The notes under the pieces: generated by a model
The model's input: the letters and a program-made list of their open reading frames with translations, nothing else
The model's database searches: none
Told to the model about the DNA's origin: nothing
Made by a program: the position numbers and the translations under genes
Shown here: one piece after another, positions 43,356 through 50,939 of the stretch
Layout of the letters: each line of letters begins with the position of its first letter
How positions within the stretch are numbered: position 1 is the first letter of the stretch
Assembly (NCBI GenBank): GCA_964438705.1
Contig: CAYTKQ010000014.1
Span: 6,105 to 70,104 of the forward strand
Direction: 5' to 3'
Source: Christensenella sp964438705
GTDB lineage: Bacteria; Bacillota; Clostridia; Christensenellales; Christensenellaceae
Length of the DNA: 64,000 nucleotides

Positions 43356-43478
43356 GGAAATCAATTCCTTTTCAATTCATTATTTCATAACGCGTTTTAA
43401 ACCCGAACACATAAAAACTTCGCATATGTTCGCATATAATTGTATGTTTTATCAAAAATTTTTGATCGGTTCGGAAAA

Positions 43479-44045
43479 CTATTTCATTTCTCCCAGCGTT
43501 TTCTGTCCAAACCGGTCGAGCGCAAGATTGACATCCGTTACATCATATACGCGATTAATGATGCAAAATTTGACGATCAGATCAGCCGTATCACTCTTGG
43601 AAAGACTGTATCCCGCAGAGCCGAGAAACTCCTTCATTTCATTTAGGTTAAGTTCGAGCGCAAGTCCTAAAAGAAGTGCCGTTCCTTTGCCGGGATGATA
43701 GTCTTTGGAACGAATTTTGGAAAAGTGGCGGCGATCGATCCCCGCTTTTTTATAGACAGACGTGTCGATCATCATTTTTTTGTCAATATATAGAAACAAC
43801 TTTTCAGAAAACGCCACATCTTTGTTTTCGTGCACAAAAGCATCAAGCTCAAGATCGGAATCACAAAGATCTTGCGAATTTTCTTCAGCTTCTTCCAGCC
43901 CAATAAAAGAAAGTAGCTTATCGCCTATACGTCCGCCTGAACGAGAAGATTCCTCATTTTCACCCTTGACGGGATATTGAATGGCGGTGTTATCATTTTC
44001 AGCCAGAAAAAGCTTTAGTTTTTGAAAAAACGATTTCCGCAGCAT
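43479..44045 (-). CDS. HTH-like domain protein, relative of macro-domain protein tails
   Basis: 188 residues. The first about 60 residues are acidic and include GRIGDKLLSFIGLEEAEE. The region from about 80 on (FLYIDKKMMIDTSVYKKAGIDRRHFSKIRSKDY, then TALLLGLALELNLNEMKEFL) resembles the C-terminal domain found on many Firmicute macro-domain proteins and next to vWA proteins, but no macro domain is present. It is divergent from the vWA gene, whose C terminus shares DKLLSFIGLE. A 7-bp hairpin (44054-44070) lies eight bases before its ATG and may affect translation. It is perhaps a regulator or adaptor. Confidence 0.6.
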   Translation of the reverse strand: MLRKSFFQKLKLFLAENDNTAIQYPVKGENEESSRSGGRIGDKLLSFIGLEEAEENSQDLCDSDLELDAFVHENKDVAFSEKLFLYIDKKMMIDTSVYKKAGIDRRHFSKIRSKDYHPGKGTALLLGLALELNLNEMKEFLGSAGYSLSKSDTADLIVKFCIINRVYDVTDVNLALDRFGQKTLGEMK

Positions 44046-44131
44046 TTCGAAATGTCGCCTGTGAGGCGACCCATCCCTCTTCTTTTTTTCCTATAATTCC
44101 ATTATAGAACAAGAAAGCGAGGAAGTATATC

Positions 44132-44719
44132 ATGAAAAATCAGTTGACCGAGATCGTATATCTGCTGGATCGGAGCGGCTCTATGGCAGGACTGGAACGC
44201 GAGACCATCGAAAGCTACAATGTATTCATCAGCGCACAGGACACCTACGACGAAAATACGCTGGTAACGACAGTGCTTTTTGACGACGAATATGAGCTTT
44301 TGTATAACGGAGAACGAGCATCTTACGCGCGGCTTTCTCCACGGCAATATTTTGTGCGCGGGGCAACCGCCCTCTTGGACGCGATTGGTAAAGCGGTGAA
44401 TGACGTTAAAATACGCATTAGCCAGACAGCAGAAGAATACCGCCCGCAAAAGGTGATTTTTGTGATTGCTACAGACGGAATGGAAAACTCCAGTGAAGAA
44501 TTTACCTATAAAAAAATCAAGCAACTGGTGCAGCGTCAGCAGAATGAATATGACTGGAGATTTTTGTTCTTTGGCGCGAATATCGACACATTCGAAGTGG
44601 GCAACAGCTTAGGTGTGCGTCGCGAGAAGTGCTGTGAATTTGAAAGTACACCCGTTGGCATGAGCCGTCTGACAGATAAGCTCCTTTCATTCATCGGACT
44701 CGAGCGGGAGGAAGATTAA
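44132..44719 (+). CDS. von Willebrand factor A domain protein (TerY-like)
   Basis: 195 residues covering one vWA domain. The MIDAS motif is LDRSGSMAG (DxSxS, residues 13-17), the conserved Thr is in GATALLDAIG and the Asp in VIATDGMENSS, so metal binding looks intact. It ends RLTDKLLSFIGLEREED. Cytoplasmic single-vWA proteins of this type occur in stress and phage-defence neighbourhoods with kinases and phosphatases, but none is visible here. GAGGAAG lies seven bases before the ATG. A TATAAT/TATAG cluster sits between it and its divergent neighbour. Confidence 0.8.
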   Translation: MKNQLTEIVYLLDRSGSMAGLERETIESYNVFISAQDTYDENTLVTTVLFDDEYELLYNGERASYARLSPRQYFVRGATALLDAIGKAVNDVKIRISQTAEEYRPQKVIFVIATDGMENSSEEFTYKKIKQLVQRQQNEYDWRFLFFGANIDTFEVGNSLGVRREKCCEFESTPVGMSRLTDKLLSFIGLEREED

Positions 44720-45005
44720 TTATTTTATAGCCTTCTGCCAAACACATAGCTTTTATGCCTTCCACATCTCGTTCGGCGGACAAAGCAATTTTAAGTTCAA
44801 TACAAACAAGGGTTAAATGTCTTAACTAAAGCATTTCGCGCGGGTGTTTTAAAAAAGTCCTCGATCGCTCTGCTGATTATTTCGCAAAACCTGCTTAACA
44901 GATGGTGTTTCTAATGCTTTTACATCAATTTGAAATGGTACCCCAATAAGAATGAATTCAAAGCCCCTATAATAAGTCTGCCGCCAACGTAAGCGCCGTA
45001 CCGAT

Positions 45006-45164
45006 CTATAGTAAAAGAAAGCGACTCAGACCTTTCTGTCCGAGCCGCTTTTTCTCTGCAAACGCATCCCCAAAAGTTTCCAGTATTTTCAGATAAGCTT
45101 CCTGCTGCGAAATCTCTCCAGGATATATCAAGAAATCGTTGGGATCGGGACCATGCGGTAATCC
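45006..45164 (-). pseudogene. gene remnant without start codon
   Basis: An open stretch of 52 codons ends with TAG at 45006. It reads like protein (YPGEISQQEAYLKILETFG, then AFAEKKRLGQKGLSRFLLL) but has no start codon, and TAG lies directly upstream. I do not recognise the family. The rest of 44720-45190 holds no gene I can support. Confidence 0.25.
45017..45053. terminator. imperfect bidirectional hairpin
   Basis: Arms AAAGCGACTCAGAC and GTCCGAGCCGCTTT pair with two mismatches, with T-rich tails on both sides. It may end the leftward sigma-factor transcript or the rightward vWA transcript. Confidence 0.4.
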
Positions 45165-45190
45165 CTACAAAGAAGAACGCCTTATCCTCT

Positions 45191-45715
45191 TTAAGCCGCC
45201 CAGTATTCCCTATCATACCGATCCCATAGATCCCGGATCAGTTTCAAAAGCCGCGATAATTCCGTGGACGATATTCCTAATATATTCAGGATTTCCTGAC
45301 TCGTATACCGGTCAATATACATCCACGCGATGCTGCGTTGTTCTTCTTGCAGATGATTCAGGAAATCTGATAGCAACAGCCGATTCATGAAGTCGCAGGT
45401 GTGCGGAAAAAAGGTGGTGCCTATAGTAGCCGCATTTTCTTCTCCCTTCACCGGCCGATCCAGAGATAGCATGCTTTCTATGCTGCGTATACGGTTTAGT
45501 TCCTTTTGTTCTTGGTCGATCTGTTCTCGCATGATTGTCATCGCATAGGTTCTGAATTCGGAAATTCCCGGCTGATAATTACGCATAGCATAGATGAATC
45601 CTTCACTGGCCGCCAGAAAACAGTCGTCATACTCCATTCCTTTGCGGAACCTGCGGCAAGCCTCATGAATTAGGCTGCTGTTCGAAACATAAACATCCTC
45701 TTCCGTAATTTTCAT
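45191..45715 (-). CDS. small sigma-70-family RNA polymerase sigma factor
   Basis: 174 residues. Region 2 is seen at about 13-70 (IHEACRRFRKGMEYDDCFLAA, then FRTYAMTIMREQIDQE). A short linker (SLDRPVKGEENAATIG) leads to a region-4 helix-turn-helix at about 125-165 (YTSQEILNILGISSTELSRLL). Region 3 is largely missing. Small sigma factors of this kind are frequent on integrative elements and in Clostridia. It lies nine bases after a hypothetical gene, whose product may be its partner. The target promoters are unknown. Confidence 0.75.
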   Translation of the reverse strand: MKITEEDVYVSNSSLIHEACRRFRKGMEYDDCFLAASEGFIYAMRNYQPGISEFRTYAMTIMREQIDQEQKELNRIRSIESMLSLDRPVKGEENAATIGTTFFPHTCDFMNRLLLSDFLNHLQEEQRSIAWMYIDRYTSQEILNILGISSTELSRLLKLIRDLWDRYDREYWAA

Positions 45716-45724
45716 AATCTTCTC

Positions 45725-46165
45725 CTATGCAGCCATCATGTCAGACAGGCCTTTGGTTCTTGGCTTGCGCGTCTTGTTGATCCGTATAACAGGTACGGAT
45801 GTCGTGTTGTCGCTCTCCTCAAAATAGATTCCGCACCACATTTTAATATTGTTGTCCCAAGAAACCGTATAACGGGCGGGCAGTTTAATTCCTTTTTGTA
45901 CAAGCTCTCTTGTAAAATCGATTGCTCGTATCGTTCCGTTCTTTTTCAGGAAAAATGACAATTCCTGCTTTTCCGTCAACGGCTCCAAAAGTAATTGCGT
46001 TCTTCTGGCATTCGCACGAATAAGAAAATATTGTCCATCGATGATTTTACTGAAAGAATTGTTCACACGAATATGCCCGTCCGGTGTGATAATGACGGCA
46101 GGTGTAGTATAACGGTTGATTGTGGGCATCACTACTTCAAACTGATCCAAATTGATATTCGCCAT
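45725..46165 (-). CDS. hypothetical protein upstream of the sigma factor
   Basis: 146 residues, mixed alpha/beta, with no signal peptide or membrane span. It begins MANINLDQFEVVMPTINRYT and contains ITPDGHIRVNNSF, then a basic C-terminal stretch (RINKTRKPRTKGL). I do not recognise the family. The ribosome site AGGAGGT is excellent. It is the first gene of a two-gene operon with the sigma factor, so an anti-sigma or phage-like structural role is possible but unproven. Confidence 0.65.
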   Translation of the reverse strand: MANINLDQFEVVMPTINRYTTPAVIITPDGHIRVNNSFSKIIDGQYFLIRANARRTQLLLEPLTEKQELSFFLKKNGTIRAIDFTRELVQKGIKLPARYTVSWDNNIKMWCGIYFEESDNTTSVPVIRINKTRKPRTKGLSDMMAA

Positions 46166-46221
46166 TGCGGTGAACCTCCTGTTATTTTTCTTATTTATAA
46201 AATAACAGGAATTAATATCGT

Positions 46222-46722
46222 TTAGCGAGAGAATACGGGTGGGAAAATCAGATTATAGTAATAGTAAATCAATTCTTCCAACCATCCTTTTTTTCTTCGC
46301 CTGATATAGCAAATAGCTTTTTTTCTTTGTTCTGCCCTCGTAAATTGATAAACTCTTTGCAAGATTTTGTCCAGCCAGGCAAGCGCAGCGCGGCTGAATT
46401 CAAGACCGATCCCGATATATTGATTATCCTTATCAAAAATCTGCTCAAAAAAAGCCAAGGAGTATCTTTTATACGGAATGATACAACCCGGCAGTTCGTC
46501 GTGTGTTTTGTGGCAATTGCGACAGCAGAACCTTTGAATACGGAAAGAAATCGTTTTTCTTTCGCCATCCTCGTCAAAATATAACACTTTTCTTAGCCTG
46601 CTGCCATGCCTGTGCATTCTGTGTCCACACTTTTTACAATACAAAGACGGATTGTCGCTATTGATCACAATTTTAATATGCTCCGGAGTTTCAGCCAATT
46701 TATATTTCATAATCAGAAACAT
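46222..46722 (-). CDS. zinc-ribbon protein, DUF6431-like
   Basis: 166 residues from the ATG at 46722 with AGGTGG upstream. Two CxxC pairs form a zinc ribbon (YCKKCGHRMHRHGS and FCCRNCHKTHDEL), followed by the basic helical region PGCIIPYKRYSLAFFEQIFD and a Lys/Arg-rich tail (RRRKKGW). The pattern resembles the DUF6431 family, which is related to transposase zinc-ribbon/HTH modules. It is probably nucleic-acid binding. It stands alone between the sigma operon and the ATPase gene. Confidence 0.65.
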   Translation of the reverse strand: MFLIMKYKLAETPEHIKIVINSDNPSLYCKKCGHRMHRHGSRLRKVLYFDEDGERKTISFRIQRFCCRNCHKTHDELPGCIIPYKRYSLAFFEQIFDKDNQYIGIGLEFSRAALAWLDKILQRVYQFTRAEQRKKAICYIRRRKKGWLEELIYYYYNLIFPPVFSR

Positions 46723-46803
46723 ACCGCCACCTAACAAGAGAGTGATCATAGCACTACCTTATCATAATCTGCAAACGATTCGAGTACATAGAGTATTATA
46801 AAT

Positions 46804-48108
46804 TCATCCAATTGCCCCCATACAGAAAACAGCATACAGTGGAAGGCTCTTGATTCCGTTTTCAAATCCAAAGTTTTTTTGCGAGATGCGAATGGCGTAC
46901 TCAGGTTTATAGCGTTCGACAAAAACGCTCAGAGATTTAGAACGCACATTGTCGCCGGATTTCACTTCGATCGGTACAGCCCTTCCCTCGCGATCCTGTA
47001 TTACAAAATCAATTTCCGCTTTACCGTCGGACTCCCAATAGTGAGGGTCAAGCCCGTTCAGCACAAGTGCAGAAGCGATGTAATTCTCAGCAATCGCCCC
47101 GCGTACACGGTCGGAGGGAAGCATCCCGCTGATCATAGCGTTTGCAGGAATTCCCATTTTTTGTGCTAGCAATCCCGTGTCACTCTGATATATCTTGAAA
47201 GCCCCCATGTCTTCCGACGCTTTGAGAGGAACGATTCCCTCCGTAATCTTCGTGCATTTGATGATAATCCCCGACGCTCTTAACCAGTCGATCGCCGTTT
47301 CGTACATGCTTGCCCGCGCGCCGGATTTGATCCCTTTATATTGGAACTTTCGGTTTTCTTTGGCGAGTTGCGAAGGGATGCTGTCAAAAACAGCCATGAT
47401 CCTCGTCGTTTCTGCCGGAGTGGCATATTTCGCCATGTCCGCAATATATGCGTCGTTGATTGTTTGAAGCACTGCGGACGAAAAGTTGAAATCCTGATGT
47501 GTGATATATGCGGACAACGCCTGCGGCATTCCGCCGACGATCAGATATTGCCTGTACAGGTCGAGTGCTTTATCGTGCAACGAAAACTCGCTCATTGCCG
47601 CGTAAGCCTCGCGTATCAGCTCGGATAAGGAACGATGATCCATCGCCCACAAAAACTCCTCGAAATCCAGCGGATAGAGCGTTAACATATCCACCTTACC
47701 GACAGGAAAGGAGTACTTCTCCCGGTTTACCGCCACGCCTAACAGGCTTCCTGCGGCAATAATATGATATTCAGGCGCGTTCTCATAGAAATATTTCAAG
47801 GAAAGCAGTGCGCGTTCGTTTGCCTGTATCTCGTCAAGGATAATCAATGTATCGCCGCGCAATATCGTCTGCCCAGAGTAGGCAGATAGTTCGCGGATGA
47901 TACGCTCAATATCAAAATCCTGTTCAAAAACACGGGCAATATCAGCGGAATCTTCCATACTGAAATACGCCGTATTCTTGTATTCCTGCTTTCCATACAT
48001 CAGCGCAGTATAGGTCTTGCCTACCTGCCGCGCGCCGTTTAAAACCAGCGGTTTTCTTTCGGAGCTGTTTTTCCATTTTTGCAGATGTTCAACAATTTTA
48101 CGTTCCAT
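46804..48108 (-). CDS. DUF4143-type AAA ATPase (AAA_14)
   Basis: 434 residues from the ATG at 48108 with GGGAG upstream. An N-terminal P-loop ATPase (VLNGARQVGKTYTA; Walker B TLIILDEIQ; sensor IIAAGSLLGVAV) is followed by the DUF4143 region, which ends in a nuclease-like strand pair (KAEIDFVIQDREG, then AVPIEVKSGDN). Such proteins are very common on accessory elements. Cellular function is uncertain, with proposals ranging from toxin-antitoxin to defence. It is the last gene before the right attachment-site copy. Confidence 0.85.
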   Translation of the reverse strand: MERKIVEHLQKWKNSSERKPLVLNGARQVGKTYTALMYGKQEYKNTAYFSMEDSADIARVFEQDFDIERIIRELSAYSGQTILRGDTLIILDEIQANERALLSLKYFYENAPEYHIIAAGSLLGVAVNREKYSFPVGKVDMLTLYPLDFEEFLWAMDHRSLSELIREAYAAMSEFSLHDKALDLYRQYLIVGGMPQALSAYITHQDFNFSSAVLQTINDAYIADMAKYATPAETTRIMAVFDSIPSQLAKENRKFQYKGIKSGARASMYETAIDWLRASGIIIKCTKITEGIVPLKASEDMGAFKIYQSDTGLLAQKMGIPANAMISGMLPSDRVRGAIAENYIASALVLNGLDPHYWESDGKAEIDFVIQDREGRAVPIEVKSGDNVRSKSLSVFVERYKPEYAIRISQKNFGFENGIKSLPLYAVFCMGAIG

Positions 48109-48353
48109 TTTATGTATCTCCCATGCATAAAATATAACATATTTATAAAATTCGTCAAGCCCTTCTTGAGAAAAATTTTTGAATACCTTGTCCAATTTTT
48201 TAATGATAGAAGGGAAAGCTAGGTTCTAATTATTTCCAAATATTTTTATTTTACAAGCAGGCGTAAACACCTTAGAAGCCCTTTGCTGATTGTGTTTATT
48301 TATCTTCTTTTTATACCATCCGACGGATTAAGTATGCCCGATTTATTCCGTTT

Positions 48354-48366
48354 TTCTCCGCCACAC
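48354..48366 (+). repeat. attachment-site candidate, right copy
   Basis: TTCTCCGCCACAC, identical to the tRNA-Ser(GCT) 3' end at 41723-41735. It is directly followed by a strong rightward terminator, as expected for a displaced tRNA gene end. The rest of 48196-48353 is AT-rich, with no gene seen. Confidence 0.65.
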
Positions 48367-48395
48367 GGATAGTACACTGATTTAGTACTATCCGT
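48365..48395 (+). terminator. rightward terminator behind the right attachment-site copy
   Basis: A perfect 10-bp stem (ACGGATAGTA and TACTATCCGT) followed by six T. No rightward gene precedes it now, so it is probably the original terminator of the tRNA-Ser operon. Confidence 0.8.
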
Positions 48396-48424
48396 TTTTT
48401 ATTGTATTAAGGGGGCCGGACAAA

Positions 48425-49006
48425 CTATCCCATAAGCAATACCTGCAACGGTCCTTTTGTAGACAGCTCGTTGATCATATCCATCAGCCGTTCGATCGAC
48501 AGATCTTTTTTGCGCGCAAACCACAGCGTAAGAATGCCCATCAAAGCAGACGTCATATACTCGATCGCATATATTTTTTCTGTATCCATCGGGATTCCGT
48601 TCCCCTGTAAAAACAGCTCCAACACAGGCCGTAACCATTGTTTGAATTGAAACGAAAAATACGGGTCTCCGTTTTCGCTCAGCAGAACGCTGTAATATTC
48701 GCCGTGCTGCTCGTATAAACGAATGAATCCGTCCAGAGTGGCACGAATATCATTGCCTGCATGCGCGTGCGACTTGATTGCTTCATCCAAAGAGAGTGTC
48801 GGCGCGGGCAGTATCTTTTTTTCCAACTGGGCCAATACGTCATAAACGTCATTATAATAAACGTAAAACGTACCGCGATTGTATCCCGCCCTATCCATAA
48901 TTTCCTTCACGGTTATTTTGTCGATTCTTTTTTGCAGATAAAGCATCCAAAAGGCATCCATAATATTTTTTTTGGTTTGCTCTGTCACCTCGGGCTGTTT
49001 TTTCAT
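48425..49006 (-). CDS. TetR/AcrR-family regulator of the efflux operon
   Basis: 193 residues. The N-terminal helix-turn-helix ITVKEIMDRAGYNRGTFYVYYNDVY is typical of TetR, with a C-terminal ligand/dimer domain close to the TetR_C_33 type. It is divergent from the MacAB-like operon 143 bases away. A 20-bp inverted repeat lies 36 bases upstream of its start, so it probably represses both units. The inducer is unknown. Confidence 0.88.
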   Translation of the reverse strand: MKKQPEVTEQTKKNIMDAFWMLYLQKRIDKITVKEIMDRAGYNRGTFYVYYNDVYDVLAQLEKKILPAPTLSLDEAIKSHAHAGNDIRATLDGFIRLYEQHGEYYSVLLSENGDPYFSFQFKQWLRPVLELFLQGNGIPMDTEKIYAIEYMTSALMGILTLWFARKKDLSIERLMDMINELSTKGPLQVLLMG

Positions 49007-49041
49007 ACCGTTTCACCTCACAAAAATTATAACACAACACG

Positions 49042-49061
49042 GTGTCTTATAAAACCGACAC
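49042..49061. promoter_or_regulatory. candidate TetR operator
   Basis: GTGTCTTATAAAACCGACAC: arms GTGTC and GACAC flank a 10-base centre, between the divergent TetR and efflux genes. Confidence 0.45.
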
Positions 49062-49079
49062 ATGAAGCCTCATTGTTTG

Positions 49080-49108
49080 TTGATGAACGAAAACCTGCGT
49101 CTTATAGT
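49080..49108 (+). promoter_or_regulatory. promoter of the efflux operon
   Basis: TTGATG (49080-49085), a 17-base spacer and TATAGT (49103-49108), about 40 bases before the first ATG and 18 bases from the inverted repeat. Confidence 0.55.
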
Positions 49109-49149
49109 GAACACAGTGAATCATATCATTGTATTGCAAGGAGTGAACT

Positions 49150-50268
49150 ATGAACATGAAACGAAAAAAACTTTGGATCATTATTGTGGCTGTCGCGCTG
49201 ATCGTACTGTTGGTTGTGCCTATGGCAATGACAGGAATGACGCAAATATCGGGCAAGCAGGAATACGAGCGTTACGAGGTTCAGGAGATCAATATATCGC
49301 AACAGATCGCTGCCAACGGCAACGTCGAAGCCGCCGAACTTATGATTCAGCGCATACAGGGAGGTGTCAAAATCGATACGGTGGACGTGGAGAGGGGCGA
49401 ACGCATTTTGCAGGGCGATGTAATCGCCACACTGGACGCGGAGATTCTTCACAACAGGGTCGATCTGCTCAGAAGTCAACTGGCACAAATAGAGGAAGAT
49501 TTGGATGATCTGGATGACGGAGATTTTGCAGCAAACCCCAATGCACCGATCTATGATCAGGCGGTAGATTTTTTTGATGAAGACATTGATGACGTAAGCA
49601 GATATATTGCGCTGCGGGGTCAACGCACCGAGGTGCGACGGCAGCTGCAGGCCCTCGATCAATATATCGAAAAAAATGCGGTGTGTTCGGATGTTGACGG
49701 CGTCATCAGCGAGGTGTATATCGCCAATGGCATGCAGATCCCGGAGGATGGCTCCGCGCAGATAGATATGATTTTGATGGAGGCCGGCGCATATTGCTTT
49801 GTTGCGCAATTTGATGAACTTGATATCGCAGGCGTTTCGGCAGGACAAAGCGCAGCCATCGTATTGGATGCACTTCCCGATACGCTCATAGAGGCCAAAG
49901 TAAAAGGAATCTCTCGGTTGAGCACGCGCGATCAAGATGGCGTGAAGTATGCCGTCACGCTGGAAATGCAGCCCGATGAACATTTGCGCATTGGTATGAG
50001 CGGCAAATCGACGATTGTTTTGGAAACCAAATCATCCGTTAAAGCACTGCCTTTGGCCGCCATTCAGGAGGACGATCAAGGCGCTTATGTGGAAATGCAA
50101 TCGGGGGACACGCTTATCCGCATTCCCATCGAAACAGGATTTTCCGACGGAACAACGGTAGAGATCATCGGTGAACTGCAAATTGGAGATGTTGTTGTCA
50201 AACAAATTGCGCAGGAAACCTCGGGTGGTATGGCCTCCTTCCTTCCGCCCATGCCCGGAGGTATGTGA
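49150..50268 (+). CDS. efflux periplasmic-adaptor-like (MacA/HlyD family) protein
   Basis: 372 residues. One N-terminal membrane helix (LWIIIVAVALIVLLVVPMAM) is followed by split biotinyl-lipoyl halves (GNVEAAELMIQRIQGG and CSDVDGVISEVYIANGMQIPEDG), a short acidic coiled hairpin between them, and a beta-barrel domain (GMSGKSTIVLETK). Gram-positive relatives work with MacB-type ABC exporters to release peptides or drugs. AAGGAG precedes the ATG, and the stop overlaps the ATPase start by one base. Confidence 0.85.
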   Translation: MNMKRKKLWIIIVAVALIVLLVVPMAMTGMTQISGKQEYERYEVQEINISQQIAANGNVEAAELMIQRIQGGVKIDTVDVERGERILQGDVIATLDAEILHNRVDLLRSQLAQIEEDLDDLDDGDFAANPNAPIYDQAVDFFDEDIDDVSRYIALRGQRTEVRRQLQALDQYIEKNAVCSDVDGVISEVYIANGMQIPEDGSAQIDMILMEAGAYCFVAQFDELDIAGVSAGQSAAIVLDALPDTLIEAKVKGISRLSTRDQDGVKYAVTLEMQPDEHLRIGMSGKSTIVLETKSSVKALPLAAIQEDDQGAYVEMQSGDTLIRIPIETGFSDGTTVEIIGELQIGDVVVKQIAQETSGGMASFLPPMPGGM

Positions 50269-50939
50269 TGATCAAGATGCGCAACATTCAAAAATCTTAT
50301 TGCATGGGCGAGCAAAAAATCCCAGTTCTCTCAGAGGTCAGCCTAAACATTCGGCAAGGAGAGTTTGTGTCCGTCATAGGGCCGTCGGGCAGCGGAAAAT
50401 CCACCCTCATGAATATTATGGGGTGTCTTGATACGGCTGACAGCGGTGAATACTATTTTCATGACAAGCTGATCGAGCGGTATACCGAATCTTCTCTGGC
50501 GCGCATCAGAAGCGTGGAAATCGGATTTGTCTTTCAGGGATTTTATTTACTTGGAAAGCTGACTGCCGCAGAAAATGTAGAACTGCCGCTGCTCTATCAA
50601 GGCATAGCCAAAAAAGAGCGTGGCCTGCTTGTGGAAACCGCACTTGCGCAGGTCAATCTTTCAGAGCGCAGCCGGCATAAGCCGCACGAGTTGTCTGGCG
50701 GGCAGCAGCAGCGGGTTGCCATTGCGCGGGCGCTGGTCACCCGGCCCGCGCTGATCCTTGCGGATGAACCGACAGGAAATCTGGATTCACGCAACGGTAC
50801 AGAAATCATGCAGTTGTTAAACGGGCTTCATCAAAAGGGAAACACCATTGTTTTGATCACGCATGACGCGCAGGTTGCCCATCAGGCACAGCGTGTGGTT
50901 CGTATATTTGACGGCAAAGTGGAGGAAGCAAACGTATGA
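50268..50939 (+). CDS. MacB/LolD-type ABC transporter ATPase
   Basis: 223 residues from the ATG at 50268 (GGAGG seven bases upstream; a GTG three bases earlier is less well spaced). Walker A VIGPSGSGKSTL, Q-loop VFQGFYLLGKLT, signature LSGGQQQRVAIARAL, Walker B LILADEPTGNLDS and switch His LITHD are all intact. It energises the adjacent permease, whose gene overlaps it by four bases. Confidence 0.95.
   Translation: MIKMRNIQKSYCMGEQKIPVLSEVSLNIRQGEFVSVIGPSGSGKSTLMNIMGCLDTADSGEYYFHDKLIERYTESSLARIRSVEIGFVFQGFYLLGKLTAAENVELPLLYQGIAKKERGLLVETALAQVNLSERSRHKPHELSGGQQQRVAIARALVTRPALILADEPTGNLDSRNGTEIMQLLNGLHQKGNTIVLITHDAQVAHQAQRVVRIFDGKVEEANV

Noticed and set aside
44920..45216. 98-codon leftward frame
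   Set aside because: It has no ribosome site and an unconvincing composition, and another frame of the same bases looks more protein-like.
41733..48366. Prophage
   Set aside because: No integrase, capsid, portal or lysis gene is present. The content fits a small decayed island.
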